Shown here one piece after another: positions 26,913 through 35,812 of a stretch of 64,000 bases of DNA (position 1 is the first letter of the stretch; each line of letters opens with the position of its first letter). This DNA comes from Nitrospira sp. (GTDB lineage: Bacteria > Nitrospirota > Nitrospiria > Nitrospirales > Nitrospiraceae), in assembly GCA_030444405.1 (NCBI GenBank), contig JARFPM010000002.1, positions 1 to 64,000 of the forward strand, read 5' to 3'. Both the position numbers and the translations under genes were made by a program. The notes under the pieces were generated by a model that had not been told where the DNA came from, ran no database searches, and was given only the letters and a program-made list of their open reading frames with translations.

Positions 26913-27189
26913 ACCACCCCCTTACAGATTACAGACAAGTCCTGACCGGCATCTTACCGGATCAATCACTCGAAATCCATGAACTCTGCGTTGTATATGG
27001 GGTTTCTCTCCTCCGGTTTGGTAGTTTGAAGGCACCATGCATCCGAACATCGCCACCTTCACTTAAGACGCAAAAGAGCCTCCGAGGTAACCACTTTTTT
27101 TGATACCGGACAGGAGTGAGAATTTCTTCCAACCTAACGTTGGCCCTCTGAGGTTGACAGCAGCCTGACAGGCGGACTACACGTCTACC

Positions 27190-27928
27190 ATGGCTATTCA
27201 TACTTTCGCCGGCAAACCAGCACATCCCTCAATCCTCGTGGATGTGGGAAAGCTCTTGTCCGCTTACTGGTCTGAGAAACCGGATGCCTCCATCCGAGAA
27301 CAGCGCGTGTCATTCGGTACATCAGGACATCGTGGCTCTTCCTTCAAACGAAGCTTCAATGAGAACCATATCGTGGCGATCACTCGGGCAGTTTGCGAAT
27401 GCAGGGCTGCAGAGTACACGACAGGGCCGCTTTATCTAGGAAGGGATACGCATGCTCTATCCGAGCCTGCCTTCGTGACAGCCCTGGAAGTCCTCGCAGC
27501 CAACGGCGTTGACATCATGATCGACCAGAATGGGGGATACACGCCGACACCGGTCATCTCGCACGCAATCCTTACCTATAACCATGGTCGGACTTCCGGT
27601 CTTGCCGACGGCATTGTCATCACGCCATCGCACAATCCACCAGAAGACGGAGGCATCAAATACAATCCGCCGCAAGGTGGGCCGGCGGACACAAAGATCA
27701 CCAAGTGGATTGAAGATCGAGCCAATGCCCTTCTGGCCGCCAACCTCCAAGAAGTGAAACGTCTTCCGATTGAACAGGCTCGACGGATATCGACCACACA
27801 TCAGCACGACTACATTGGGGCCTACGTGAGCGGTCTGGCCAACGTAGTCGACAGGGAAGGAGCATCTGGAGCGTATTCAGAAAGAAGCACAGGCACTCGT
27901 CGCCAGCGCATTGGCCTCGCCCACATGA
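27190..27928 (+). pseudogene. pgm: Phosphoglucomutase with the central half deleted
   Basis: Residues 1 to about 217 follow alpha-D-glucose phosphoglucomutase closely: RVSFGTSGHRGSSFKRSFNE, YLGRDTHALSEPAFVTALEV and the phosphoserine loop IVITPSHNPPEDGG. After GLANVVD the frame shows no further similarity. One base over, KEHLERIQKEAQALVASALA and a TGA at 27926 match the last 20 residues of the same enzyme. About 300 codons, holding the metal-binding DxDxD and sugar-binding loops, are absent. The open frame itself runs to 27945 with an unrelated tail, so a stable enzyme is not expected. Confidence 0.85.
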
Positions 27929-27941
27929 CGCTCGCCGCTCT

Positions 27942-28730
27942 ATGAACCAGCACGCGCGCTGGCCCTTGCCGAAGCACGACTATTGGTCTACGCCGTTCGC
28001 TGAATCGTTACTGCAGCACCTGGACCCTAGCCCAGGCCTGCGAATCCTCGATATCGCCTCAGGCCAAGGCATTCCAGCCTTCTATCTCGCCGAGCAGGTC
28101 GGTCCGACTGGTGAAGTGCTGGCAATCGATGCCAGTGTCGGTCAGGTCGTTCGTGCGAGAGCCATTCAAGGCTCGCAATTACCATGGCTCCGCTTCGAAT
28201 GTATGGACATGCGTTTCCTGCCTCCTGATCTACAGACCTTCGATCGCGTCACGGGCAATCTCTCCGTCATGTTCTTTCGCCCCAATCGGTTTGAGACCGT
28301 CCGCGGACTCGTCGAGCGACTCAACCCAGGAGGTCAGCTCGTCCTGACTTTTCCTTCCTATGGAACATTCGATTCACTGTGGCAGCGAGTGGATCGGGCG
28401 ATGATCCAGCTTGGTCTCACAACCGAGCGAGAGCGATTTCAGGCTTATCTGAACGAACGTCCGTCAGCGCAGGATGGACGAAGATGGTTTGAGGAACTCG
28501 ATCTTGAGCGGGTCGAGGCAACTGAGTATCCGCTCGAAGTCGCGACCGGCCCCGGCCATGAGTTTCTCCATCACCCGCTGCTTCGTGGCGGCTTTCTCGA
28601 TGACGTGTACGAATGTTTTGAGGATCAGCGCCCTGCGGAGGAGTTCATGACGAAGCTCTCGCAGGATACCCGTAGCTTCACGCCGCTCGTTGCACAGCGC
28701 TGTGTTTTGTCCGGGTGGAAAAAGGGTTGA
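27942..28730 (+). CDS. Class I SAM-dependent methyltransferase
   Basis: The 262-residue cytoplasmic protein carries the SAM-binding motif I ILDIASGQGIPAFYLAEQVG, the acidic residue after strand 2 (VLAIDASVGQV) and VERLNPGGQLVLTFPS as motif III. The substrate is not recognisable. Its ATG lies 13 bases after the last pgm-derived stop. It converges on lipA with three bases between the stops. Confidence 0.85.
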   Translation: MNQHARWPLPKHDYWSTPFAESLLQHLDPSPGLRILDIASGQGIPAFYLAEQVGPTGEVLAIDASVGQVVRARAIQGSQLPWLRFECMDMRFLPPDLQTFDRVTGNLSVMFFRPNRFETVRGLVERLNPGGQLVLTFPSYGTFDSLWQRVDRAMIQLGLTTERERFQAYLNERPSAQDGRRWFEELDLERVEATEYPLEVATGPGHEFLHHPLLRGGFLDDVYECFEDQRPAEEFMTKLSQDTRSFTPLVAQRCVLSGWKKG

Positions 28731-28733
28731 TGC

Positions 28734-29675
28734 TCAATCCTGAGAGACTTGTTGCTCCGCGTGGTAGGAGCTGCGAACAAGTGGACCAGATTCCACACGG
28801 GTGAAGCCCATAGCGAGGCCTTCTTCTTTGAGTGCAACAAATACGGAGGGGTCATAGAACCGGGCGACAGGCAGATGGTCTCTCGTCGGCTGGAGATATT
28901 GGCCGATGGTGATGATATCGCAATCCACCGCTCGGAGATCTCGCATAACCTCACGTGCTTCGTCCAGCGCCTCTCCCATGCCCAAGATCAAGCCGGACTT
29001 CGTCTTCATCCTGTGCTGCTTCGCCTTTGCAAGTAGATCGATCGATCGTTGATACTTCCCTTGGGGTCTGATTGATGGAAAAAGCCGCCTCACGGTTTCA
29101 ATATTGTGATTCAGAATTTCCGGCTTCTCCGCACAGACCGTTACGAGCGCTTGCTCATTTCCCTCAAAGTCCGGGATCAGGACTTCGATCGTGCAGGTTG
29201 GGTTCAGCCGTCTGGTCTTCCTGATCGTTTCGGCAAACATCCAGGCCCCGCCGTCCTGCAATTCGTCACGATTCACGGAGGTTATCACAGCATGACGCAA
29301 GCCAAGGGCTTGGACCGCTTCTGCAACACGACCCGGTTCTGACTCATCAACCACGAGCGGTCTTCCGGTCTCTACCGAACAGTAGTGGCAGCGCCTGGTG
29401 CAGATATCGCCTAAGATCAGGAAAGTCGCCGTGCGGGCATTCCAACATTCCCAACGGTTCGGACAGCGAGCCTCTTCGCAGATCGTGTGAAGCTTGAGCT
29501 GCTCCATGGTTTGCTTGATATCGAGATAATCCGGCCCAGTCTTCGCACTGACCTTAAACCAGGAAGGAAGGCGAGGTTGGCTGGTAGTTGATGGCTCGCC
29601 TCGTTGAGCGGACGAAGCGGGCCGATGGCCGGTGGCTGATGAAGACCGGAGATAGTCCAGCGGAACAAAACTCAT
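28734..29675 (-). CDS. lipA: Lipoyl synthase
   Basis: LipA inserts two sulfur atoms into protein-bound octanoyl groups by radical SAM chemistry. The auxiliary [4Fe-4S] cluster ligands are Cys66, Cys71 and Cys77 (CEEARCPNRWEC), the radical SAM cluster ligands Cys92, Cys96 and Cys99 (CTRRCHYC), and the C-terminal RSSYHA supplies the conserved serine ligand. The 313-residue protein has an N-terminal extension of about 35 residues rich in Ser and Pro. It is the last gene of a run with mrp and a Rieske protein, consistent with Fe-S handling. Confidence 0.95.
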   Translation of the reverse strand: MSFVPLDYLRSSSATGHRPASSAQRGEPSTTSQPRLPSWFKVSAKTGPDYLDIKQTMEQLKLHTICEEARCPNRWECWNARTATFLILGDICTRRCHYCSVETGRPLVVDESEPGRVAEAVQALGLRHAVITSVNRDELQDGGAWMFAETIRKTRRLNPTCTIEVLIPDFEGNEQALVTVCAEKPEILNHNIETVRRLFPSIRPQGKYQRSIDLLAKAKQHRMKTKSGLILGMGEALDEAREVMRDLRAVDCDIITIGQYLQPTRDHLPVARFYDPSVFVALKEEGLAMGFTRVESGPLVRSSYHAEQQVSQD

Positions 29676-30046
29676 GACTGCTCTCCATCCACAGAGCGTG
29701 GCCGGAACCAGTTGCTTATTTTGTCAAAGAAACTAGATTGCTCCGGCTCAGCCTGTGGGGGATCCGGATATTCCACCCAGAGTTCCTGTGAACCAAGGTA
29801 GACGCCGTTACGAAAACTCATTTGAGTTTTGAGCTGCCTGTATCCCTGAGCATGCAGGGCGTGGATCAAACTGGTGAGGGCTTCGTCCTGTGTGGGGCGG
29901 GTATCTGTCGTAACACGGACCGTTTCATACCGTAAGTTAGCTCGATACCCTTCTCCTACACACTCAAACTCGACCGGCCGGCTAAATCCCCGCTCCCGAT
30001 TGTCCAACCCGGCGAGTTGATGCTGGTCGAGTTCTCCTCCATCCAT
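29672..30046 (-). CDS. Conserved hypothetical protein upstream of lipA
   Basis: The 124-residue protein has no family I know. It begins with a polar segment and contains a compact alpha/beta part (EALTSLIHALHAQGYRQLKTQMSFRNGVYLG). The C terminus is Pro- and aromatic-rich (SSFFDKISNWFRPR). No signal peptide is evident. It overlaps lipA by four bases and follows the next upstream gene after three bases, so all three are co-translated. Confidence 0.6.
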   Translation of the reverse strand: MDGGELDQHQLAGLDNRERGFSRPVEFECVGEGYRANLRYETVRVTTDTRPTQDEALTSLIHALHAQGYRQLKTQMSFRNGVYLGSQELWVEYPDPPQAEPEQSSFFDKISNWFRPRSVDGEQS

Positions 30047-30049
30047 CGT

Positions 30050-30415
30050 TCATGCTAATGCTCGATAGACCGCAACCAAGTCGCTCAACGCAATAGTCTT
30101 GTTCTGAAGTATGGCCCGTTCGGCTTGAATTATCTCTCGAGTCTTGGAATCGACGCCACCGGATTTGAGGCAAGAGGCACCGAGCGTCAGAATTCGGTCA
30201 CACTCATCGCCGAGTTTCCTCTTCACGACAGGATTCACCGACAGAATCTCCATGAGCTGTCGGCGCGTTGCATCAAGGTGTTCTTTAAGTTCAGCATCTG
30301 GGTAGTTCTTCCGAGCTGCTTCATCGAAGCAACGATCCAGATACTGAGTTAAGAATACGTAGAGACGCACAAGGGCTGCCGCAATATCAGTCTGATCTTT
30401 GGGGGAAACAGCCAT
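30050..30415 (-). CDS. Small helical protein of unknown function
   Basis: The 121-residue protein appears all-helical: DIAAALVRLYVFLTQYLDRCF, ELKEHLDATRRQLMEILSV and ILQNKTIALSDLVAVYRALA. It loosely resembles a flagellar FliS-type or four-helix fold, but no motif confirms that. A good GAAGGAG ribosome-binding site lies upstream. It lies between the Rieske gene and the lipA pair on the same strand. Confidence 0.6.
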   Translation of the reverse strand: MAVSPKDQTDIAAALVRLYVFLTQYLDRCFDEAARKNYPDAELKEHLDATRRQLMEILSVNPVVKRKLGDECDRILTLGASCLKSGGVDSKTREIIQAERAILQNKTIALSDLVAVYRALA

Positions 30416-30481
30416 CGTTTCAGCTCCTTCATCCGCTCCGATTTCACGAATAGCACTCTATCTACAATCGCAATAACTCAT

Positions 30482-30501
30482 TTAAATAGAATGCTATTTA
30501 A
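30482..30501. promoter_or_regulatory. AT-rich palindrome after the Rieske gene
   Basis: TTAAATAG (30482-30489) and CTATTTAA (30494-30501) are perfect inverted copies around AATG, starting seven bases after the Rieske stop codon in transcriptional order. It could be an attenuating hairpin or an operator for the downstream small gene and lipA. Confidence 0.35.
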
Positions 30502-30508
30502 TCAACTC

Positions 30509-30814
30509 CTACAGTAATACCTTCACATCTTCACCTTCGATTTTCACTTGATAGGCTTCTACTTTTGCGGAGGGGTTATTCATGCAAGCCCCAGTAGTCA
30601 CATCGTATCGCCATCCATGCCAGGGGCAGGTAACAATGTTGCCTTCTAACTCTCCCTCCCCCAATGGACCATCTCGATGGCAACAGGTATTATCAATCGC
30701 GTGGATGGCGCCGTCCACGTTAAATACCGCCAGAGTCTTACCGTTTGCTTCGGCCACAATGCCATGCCCCGCCTTGATATCAGCGAGAGCCCCCACTCGT
30801 ACAAACTCCGCCAT
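30509..30814 (-). CDS. Rieske-type [2Fe-2S] ferredoxin
   Basis: The 101-residue protein is a free-standing Rieske domain. Cluster ligands are Cys44 and His46 (CCHRDGPL) and Cys63 and His66 (CPWHGW). Small Rieske ferredoxins carry electrons to oxygenases or other redox enzymes in the cytoplasm; NirD-type proteins share the fold. No signal peptide is present. It lies 23 bases downstream of the mrp gene, whose product may deliver its cluster. The partner enzyme is unknown. Confidence 0.9.
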   Translation of the reverse strand: MAEFVRVGALADIKAGHGIVAEANGKTLAVFNVDGAIHAIDNTCCHRDGPLGEGELEGNIVTCPWHGWRYDVTTGACMNNPSAKVEAYQVKIEGEDVKVLL

Positions 30815-30837
30815 TCCTTACCTCCGAGTAATGCCTG

Positions 30838-31713
30838 TTAATTACTGCTAAACGGTTGCTTGATTTTCTTGAGCAAACTATCGATGGACGGGCCGGCGTT
30901 GCCGGTCCCACCCAGCTCTTCCATGATTTTCTTTGCGATATCCCGAAACGCCTCGGCCTGAGGGGATGCCGGATTCGCGACGACGATAGGATGACCAGTA
31001 TCCCCACCGTCTCGAATCGCCGGATCAATCGGGATCCGACCAAGGAATGGCACACCGAGCTTGGCTGCTGCCCGCTCTCCCCCACCATAGGAGAAAATCT
31101 CCGTCCGCTCACCGCAGTGACCACAGACAAAATAACTCATGTTTTCGATGATGCCCAGGAGCGGAACGTTCACCTTCTGAAACATCGCCATGCCCTTACG
31201 AACGTCATAGAGTGCAACCTCTTGAGGCGTGGTCACGGTAATCGCCCCGGCCAACGGAACCATCTGTGACAAGGAAAGCTGCACATCGCCGGTGCCCGGC
31301 GGCAAGTCAATGAGTAAGTAGTCTAAGTCTCCCCAGAGCACATCGCGGAAAAATGCCTGCAAGTACTGGTGGACCATCGGACCACGCCAAACCAGCGGGG
31401 CTTCTTCAGGCACCAGAAAGGCCATGGAGATCAGCTTCACTCCATAATTCTCCACCGGAACAATCTTTCCATCTTTCTGTTCCGGTCCAGTCGTGCTCCC
31501 CATCATCATCGGAATATTGGGGCCGTAAAGATCAGCGTCCAGTAACCCAACCTTCGTCCCAATTAGCGCCAGCGCGCAGGCGAGATTTGCCGCAACGGTA
31601 GACTTGCCGACACCGCCCTTGCCACTGCTCACTGCAATAACATGTTTCACACCGGGGATCAGATTATCTTTTTCTTGGGACTGCTGCGCCCCATGACCAT
31701 GCTCGTCAGCCAT
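30838..31713 (-). CDS. mrp: Mrp/NBP35-family P-loop ATPase, Fe-S carrier
   Basis: Mrp (ApbC) proteins bind and transfer [4Fe-4S] clusters. The deviant Walker A motif GKGGVGKST is at residues 31-39. The bridging CxxC appears in SYFVCGHCGER, and IDLPPGTGDVQLSL is the switch region. The N-terminal domain DUF59 present in some Mrp proteins is absent. It is the first gene of the run with Rieske and lipA. The putA gene diverges from it with 232 bases between starts. Confidence 0.94.
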   Translation of the reverse strand: MADEHGHGAQQSQEKDNLIPGVKHVIAVSSGKGGVGKSTVAANLACALALIGTKVGLLDADLYGPNIPMMMGSTTGPEQKDGKIVPVENYGVKLISMAFLVPEEAPLVWRGPMVHQYLQAFFRDVLWGDLDYLLIDLPPGTGDVQLSLSQMVPLAGAITVTTPQEVALYDVRKGMAMFQKVNVPLLGIIENMSYFVCGHCGERTEIFSYGGGERAAAKLGVPFLGRIPIDPAIRDGGDTGHPIVVANPASPQAEAFRDIAKKIMEELGGTGNAGPSIDSLLKKIKQPFSSN

Positions 31714-31945
31714 ATCGATATCTCCTACTCTGATTTCGACCGACAGCGTCTTAGAGGACGAGTATCCACCGATCCCACCCTCTAGTTAGCCTGACCCCAG
31801 TATCATAAGCGATGCCATACACGAAATGATATGGGTCGCTCGGGCTATCGACCATGTGCCGACCGGGGAAGTCATAGGCGGTGACCATCGGCTGTCCGAG
31901 AGGTATACTGAATTCAAGCAGCGGTCGTCACCCTCAGGACTATCA

Positions 31946-34891
31946 ATGACATCATCTCCTTCATTGGAACCGTCCATCAGCCGGATCGGCGAACAACTTG
32001 CTCAGCTGTCCGCTGGCCTCTCACCTTCCATCTTCGACAACCGTTGGTGGGCCCATTCCGCCATCAATCTGGCGATGAAGGATGCCTCGTTTAAGACCAA
32101 GTTGTTCCACTTCATCGATGTCCTGCCGGTCATTCAGGACGATGAACGAGTCATCTCACTCGCCGAAGAATACTTTAGCCACGAGAGCAGAGAGTTGTTC
32201 GGGCTTCAGTGGGGATTGAAGGCACTGGCCTCTACGAGCATGGGTGCCCGTCTCGCCGGTAAGTCGATCAGGAAACAGATCGAACAGATGGCTAAAACGT
32301 TCATTGCCGGTGTCTCGATCGAAGAAGCGGTTCCGGCCTTATCGCAGTTATGGAAAGAGGGACGAGCTTGGTCTGTCGATCTCTTGGGCGAGGCCACCAT
32401 CAGCGAACAGGAGGCCGATCGCTATCGCGACCAGTGTCTGAACGCCTTGGATGAACTCAGCCAAGCCACTAAAACGTGGCCTTCCACTCCCCTGCTCCAA
32501 CAAGACCACTTAGGACCGGTCCCGCGCGTGCAGCTCTCGCTCAAGATTTCGGCTCTCTCATCCAGGCTGGACCCGATCGATCCCGAAGGAAGTTACGAGT
32601 CGGTCGCCGCTCGTCTCCGTCCGCTGGTGGATCTGGCACAGTCGCTGCCGGCCGGATTGATTTTCGATATGGAGCAGGCGGAGACCAAAGATCTGATCCT
32701 GCATATTTTCAAACAACTCTTCGCAGAGCCGGCCTATCGATCATATCCTTATGCCGGACTCGCGCTGCAAGCCTATCACCGAGAAACCAAACGGGATGTG
32801 CAGGACTTGGTGGCCTGGGTTCGCACACGTCATGCACCGATCATAATCCGACTGGTCAAGGGAGCCTACTGGGATTCAGACACCGTGCGATATCGGCAAG
32901 CAGGCTGGCCACCTCCACTTTTTGAACACAAGGAGGAGACCGACATCCATTACGAGCGATTGATTCCGATGCTGCTTGAACACTCCGATCTTGTCCGCCC
33001 CGCATTCGGCACCCACAATCTTCGCACGTTAGCTGCTATCGAGGCCCACGCCGAGTCGCTCGGCCTGCCTCCAGAAGCGCGCGAGTACCAAATGATTTTT
33101 GGTATGGCGGAGCCGTTCCAGCAAGCCATGGTCAAATTAGGTCGCCGCGTACGCTTATACAGCCCTGTGGGCCAGCTGCTTCCCGGCATGGCCTACCTCG
33201 TTCGTCGACTCTTGGAAAACACGTCGAACGAATCGTTCCTGCAAAAAGAATACGTCGAGTCTCAACCATTGTCCCGGCTCCTCGCTCCTCCAACAATGCC
33301 ATCCCAGATCCAACCCGTACCACCGAACGTCGCGAAGAGTCTTACCAACGAGCCGCACAGCGACTTTTCTCGGGACGATGTTCGCAATGCAATGCAGGCA
33401 GCCATTACATCGGTTAGGCTCCAACTGGGTCGTCGCTGGAAAGATAGCTCCTCTCGCCCCCTCACCGGCCCATGGTTGGAATCGCGCAATCCCTGCCGAC
33501 CGGATGAGATCGTGGCCCAGGTGCAGTGCGCAGCAGTATCTGACCTGGACCACATCATCAACCAGACGCTCGAACAATGGGATTGTTGGCGAGGGAAAGC
33601 TCCGGAAGCACGATCTAAAATCCTGCGGAAGGCCGCGTCGGAAATGTCTCGTCGCCGGTACGAGCTGGCAGCGTGGGAGATTTTTGAAGTCGGCAAGCCC
33701 TGGCGGGAGGCCGACGCTGATGTCGCTGAGGCGATCGACTTTCTCCGTTACTATGCCGATGAGATGGATCGCCTGGCTCAACCGGTGCGATTGGGCAACC
33801 GGCCGGGAGAACTCAACCAGCGCATCTATGAACCGCGCGGTGTGACCGTCGTCATCGCACCATGGAATTTTCCGCTCGCCATCCCCACCGGAATGGTGTC
33901 AGCGGCTCTCGTGTCCGGAAATCCAGTCCTGTTCAAGCCGTCGGAACGCTCGCCCTACCTAGGGACTCTGCTCAACGACATCCTAATTGCCTCAGGTGTA
34001 CCGGCCAGCTGTTTAACCTGCGTCCCAGGTGGGCCGGATGTCGGACAAGCGCTCGTCGCACATCCTCGCACTGTAACGATTGCGTTTACCGGATCGAAGA
34101 CCGTGGGGCTCAGCATTCTGGCCGAAGCATCGCGCGTGCGCCCCGGACAGCCTATGGTGAAGCGAGTAATTACCGAGATGGGTGGGAAGAATGCCATCAT
34201 CGTCGATGAGACGGCGGATCTCGACGAAGCGATCGCGGGCGTCGTCACATCATTTGCCGGTTACGCGGGACAGAAGTGCTCGGCTTGCTCCCGAGTCATC
34301 GTACATCGCACCATCTACGATTCCTTCGTTTCCCGCCTCCGTGAGGCAGTGCTGAGCTTGGAGGTCGGCGATCCCATGCACCCATCCACCAGGATGGGAC
34401 CGGTGATCGATGCCCGAGCCCAAGCGAGCATACAACGCTATGTTTCATTAGGACTCGAGGAAGGCCGCTTGCTGGTGCAACGGACCGTGGATCAGAATGG
34501 GTATTTCGTCGGACCGACGGTATTTGTCGATATCCAACCGCATCATCGATTAGCGCAGGAGGAAATCTTTGGGCCGGTATTAGCCGTCATGAAAGCGGAC
34601 AGTTTTGCTGATGCCATCCGCTTGGCGAACGGAACCGAGTATGCCTTGACTGGAGGGGTCTATGCCAGGAGCCCCGCTAATCTTGCAATGGCCCGTGAGC
34701 AGTTCGACGTAGGGAATCTCTACCTAAACCGACCGATCACCGGTGCCCTCGTCTCTCGTCAACCCTTCGGTGGGCACCGCTTCTCAGGGGTCGGTGCGAA
34801 AGCGGGCGGGGAAGATTACCTGGTCCAGTTCATGATCGCCAGAGTCATCAGCGAGAACACCCTTCGCCGGGGATTCGAATCGACTCAGTGA
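31946..34891 (+). CDS. putA: Bifunctional proline dehydrogenase / P5C dehydrogenase
   Basis: PutA oxidises proline to glutamate in two steps. The N-terminal FAD domain shows RLVKGAYWDSD and a YSPVGQLLPGMAYLVRRLLENTSN end. The C-terminal aldehyde dehydrogenase domain has VIAPWNFPLAIPTGM, the general-base Glu in VITEMGGKNAII and the catalytic Cys in GYAGQKCSACSRVI. At 981 residues it lacks the N-terminal ribbon-helix-helix DNA-binding domain and the long C-terminal tail of trifunctional PutA. I preferred ATG 31946 over 31826, because the earlier stretch does not look like family sequence. The last 108 bases overlap an opposing gene. Confidence 0.94.
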   Translation: MTSSPSLEPSISRIGEQLAQLSAGLSPSIFDNRWWAHSAINLAMKDASFKTKLFHFIDVLPVIQDDERVISLAEEYFSHESRELFGLQWGLKALASTSMGARLAGKSIRKQIEQMAKTFIAGVSIEEAVPALSQLWKEGRAWSVDLLGEATISEQEADRYRDQCLNALDELSQATKTWPSTPLLQQDHLGPVPRVQLSLKISALSSRLDPIDPEGSYESVAARLRPLVDLAQSLPAGLIFDMEQAETKDLILHIFKQLFAEPAYRSYPYAGLALQAYHRETKRDVQDLVAWVRTRHAPIIIRLVKGAYWDSDTVRYRQAGWPPPLFEHKEETDIHYERLIPMLLEHSDLVRPAFGTHNLRTLAAIEAHAESLGLPPEAREYQMIFGMAEPFQQAMVKLGRRVRLYSPVGQLLPGMAYLVRRLLENTSNESFLQKEYVESQPLSRLLAPPTMPSQIQPVPPNVAKSLTNEPHSDFSRDDVRNAMQAAITSVRLQLGRRWKDSSSRPLTGPWLESRNPCRPDEIVAQVQCAAVSDLDHIINQTLEQWDCWRGKAPEARSKILRKAASEMSRRRYELAAWEIFEVGKPWREADADVAEAIDFLRYYADEMDRLAQPVRLGNRPGELNQRIYEPRGVTVVIAPWNFPLAIPTGMVSAALVSGNPVLFKPSERSPYLGTLLNDILIASGVPASCLTCVPGGPDVGQALVAHPRTVTIAFTGSKTVGLSILAEASRVRPGQPMVKRVITEMGGKNAIIVDETADLDEAIAGVVTSFAGYAGQKCSACSRVIVHRTIYDSFVSRLREAVLSLEVGDPMHPSTRMGPVIDARAQASIQRYVSLGLEEGRLLVQRTVDQNGYFVGPTVFVDIQPHHRLAQEEIFGPVLAVMKADSFADAIRLANGTEYALTGGVYARSPANLAMAREQFDVGNLYLNRPITGALVSRQPFGGHRFSGVGAKAGGEDYLVQFMIARVISENTLRRGFESTQ

Positions 34892-35683
34892 GGCCTTTGC
34901 CGCTTTGATGTCGTATTCTTCAAGTTCTTCTGTGATCTCCGTGACCACGCCGCGGTCCTCCTTGATGGCGGATAGTTCCTGCCGCTCTGAGTACTTCACG
35001 AGCCCGACCCCCTTGACAAACCAGGCCGTCATCACGTCGATTCCGGAGACGGTTCGAAGGCTTCCTGACAAGTGGATCTTCATGTTCATCCGTGCTTCAA
35101 CTTTGATAGCATCCTGGAACGTACCGGCTGGGACGGTGATGATTTCTCGACCGATCACCTTACTCCACCCCTGGGCATCGACCGTCTCATCGGTTTGGTC
35201 ACGATCCATATCGCTGCCGAAATCAACCCCCATTCGGTCAAACTGCTGGAAGGAGGACGGGATTCTCAGTGGAAATCGGAAAATCTGGTAGGGCGTAATG
35301 TGTTTCTCCAACGGTGTTCCGGGCTCCGACCCATAATACACAATACCGACCGCGTCGCGTCGATAAAAACTATCCGACGGTCCGTGATTTCCCGGATTCG
35401 TATCATGGAACACCGTCACGGTGACACCGTTCATCATCTTGGTTCCTGAGACCGTCGACACATTCGTGAAAAACTTCAGTTCGACAGTTTGGAGCGGCCC
35501 CTCACTGATCTGGCCGCGATAGGTCCAGCGACTCCCAACCGTATCAGGAAAATACTCCTCGGACTTTGAAATCGTGACCGGCTCCTCAGCCCCGAGCACC
35601 ACAGACCATGGGTGTAGTCCCAGGAGTGCGCACACTCCTACCGTCAATACCAGTCGCACATCACATTTACGCTTCGTCATCAT
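34784..35683 (-). CDS. Exported protein of unknown function overlapping putA
   Basis: The product of 299 residues has a signal peptide (LVLTVGVCALLGLHPWSVVLGA). The mature part, beginning EYFPDTVGSRWTYRG and including KVIGREIITVPAGTFQDAIKVE with FVKGVGLVKYSE, has the repeated beta pattern often seen in uncharacterised secreted proteins of the DUF3108 kind. GGAG precedes two consecutive ATG codons. The final 36 codons run antisense to the end of putA; the natural end may have been near EELEEYDIKA. No motif indicates a reaction. Confidence 0.68.
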   Translation of the reverse strand: MMTKRKCDVRLVLTVGVCALLGLHPWSVVLGAEEPVTISKSEEYFPDTVGSRWTYRGQISEGPLQTVELKFFTNVSTVSGTKMMNGVTVTVFHDTNPGNHGPSDSFYRRDAVGIVYYGSEPGTPLEKHITPYQIFRFPLRIPSSFQQFDRMGVDFGSDMDRDQTDETVDAQGWSKVIGREIITVPAGTFQDAIKVEARMNMKIHLSGSLRTVSGIDVMTAWFVKGVGLVKYSERQELSAIKEDRGVVTEITEELEEYDIKAAKASLSRFESPAKGVLADDSGDHELDQVIFPARFRTDP

Positions 35684-35812
35684 TCCAACTCCAGATACGA
35701 TGTTTTTTGACGGTATCATAGGAGTCCCGAGAGCGGCAAGCCGATAGGTGCTGGGCTAAGTTTCGATCCGTGCTTGTCTTGGCCCGCTTCTCACCGCATA
35801 ATTCTCTCCGAT

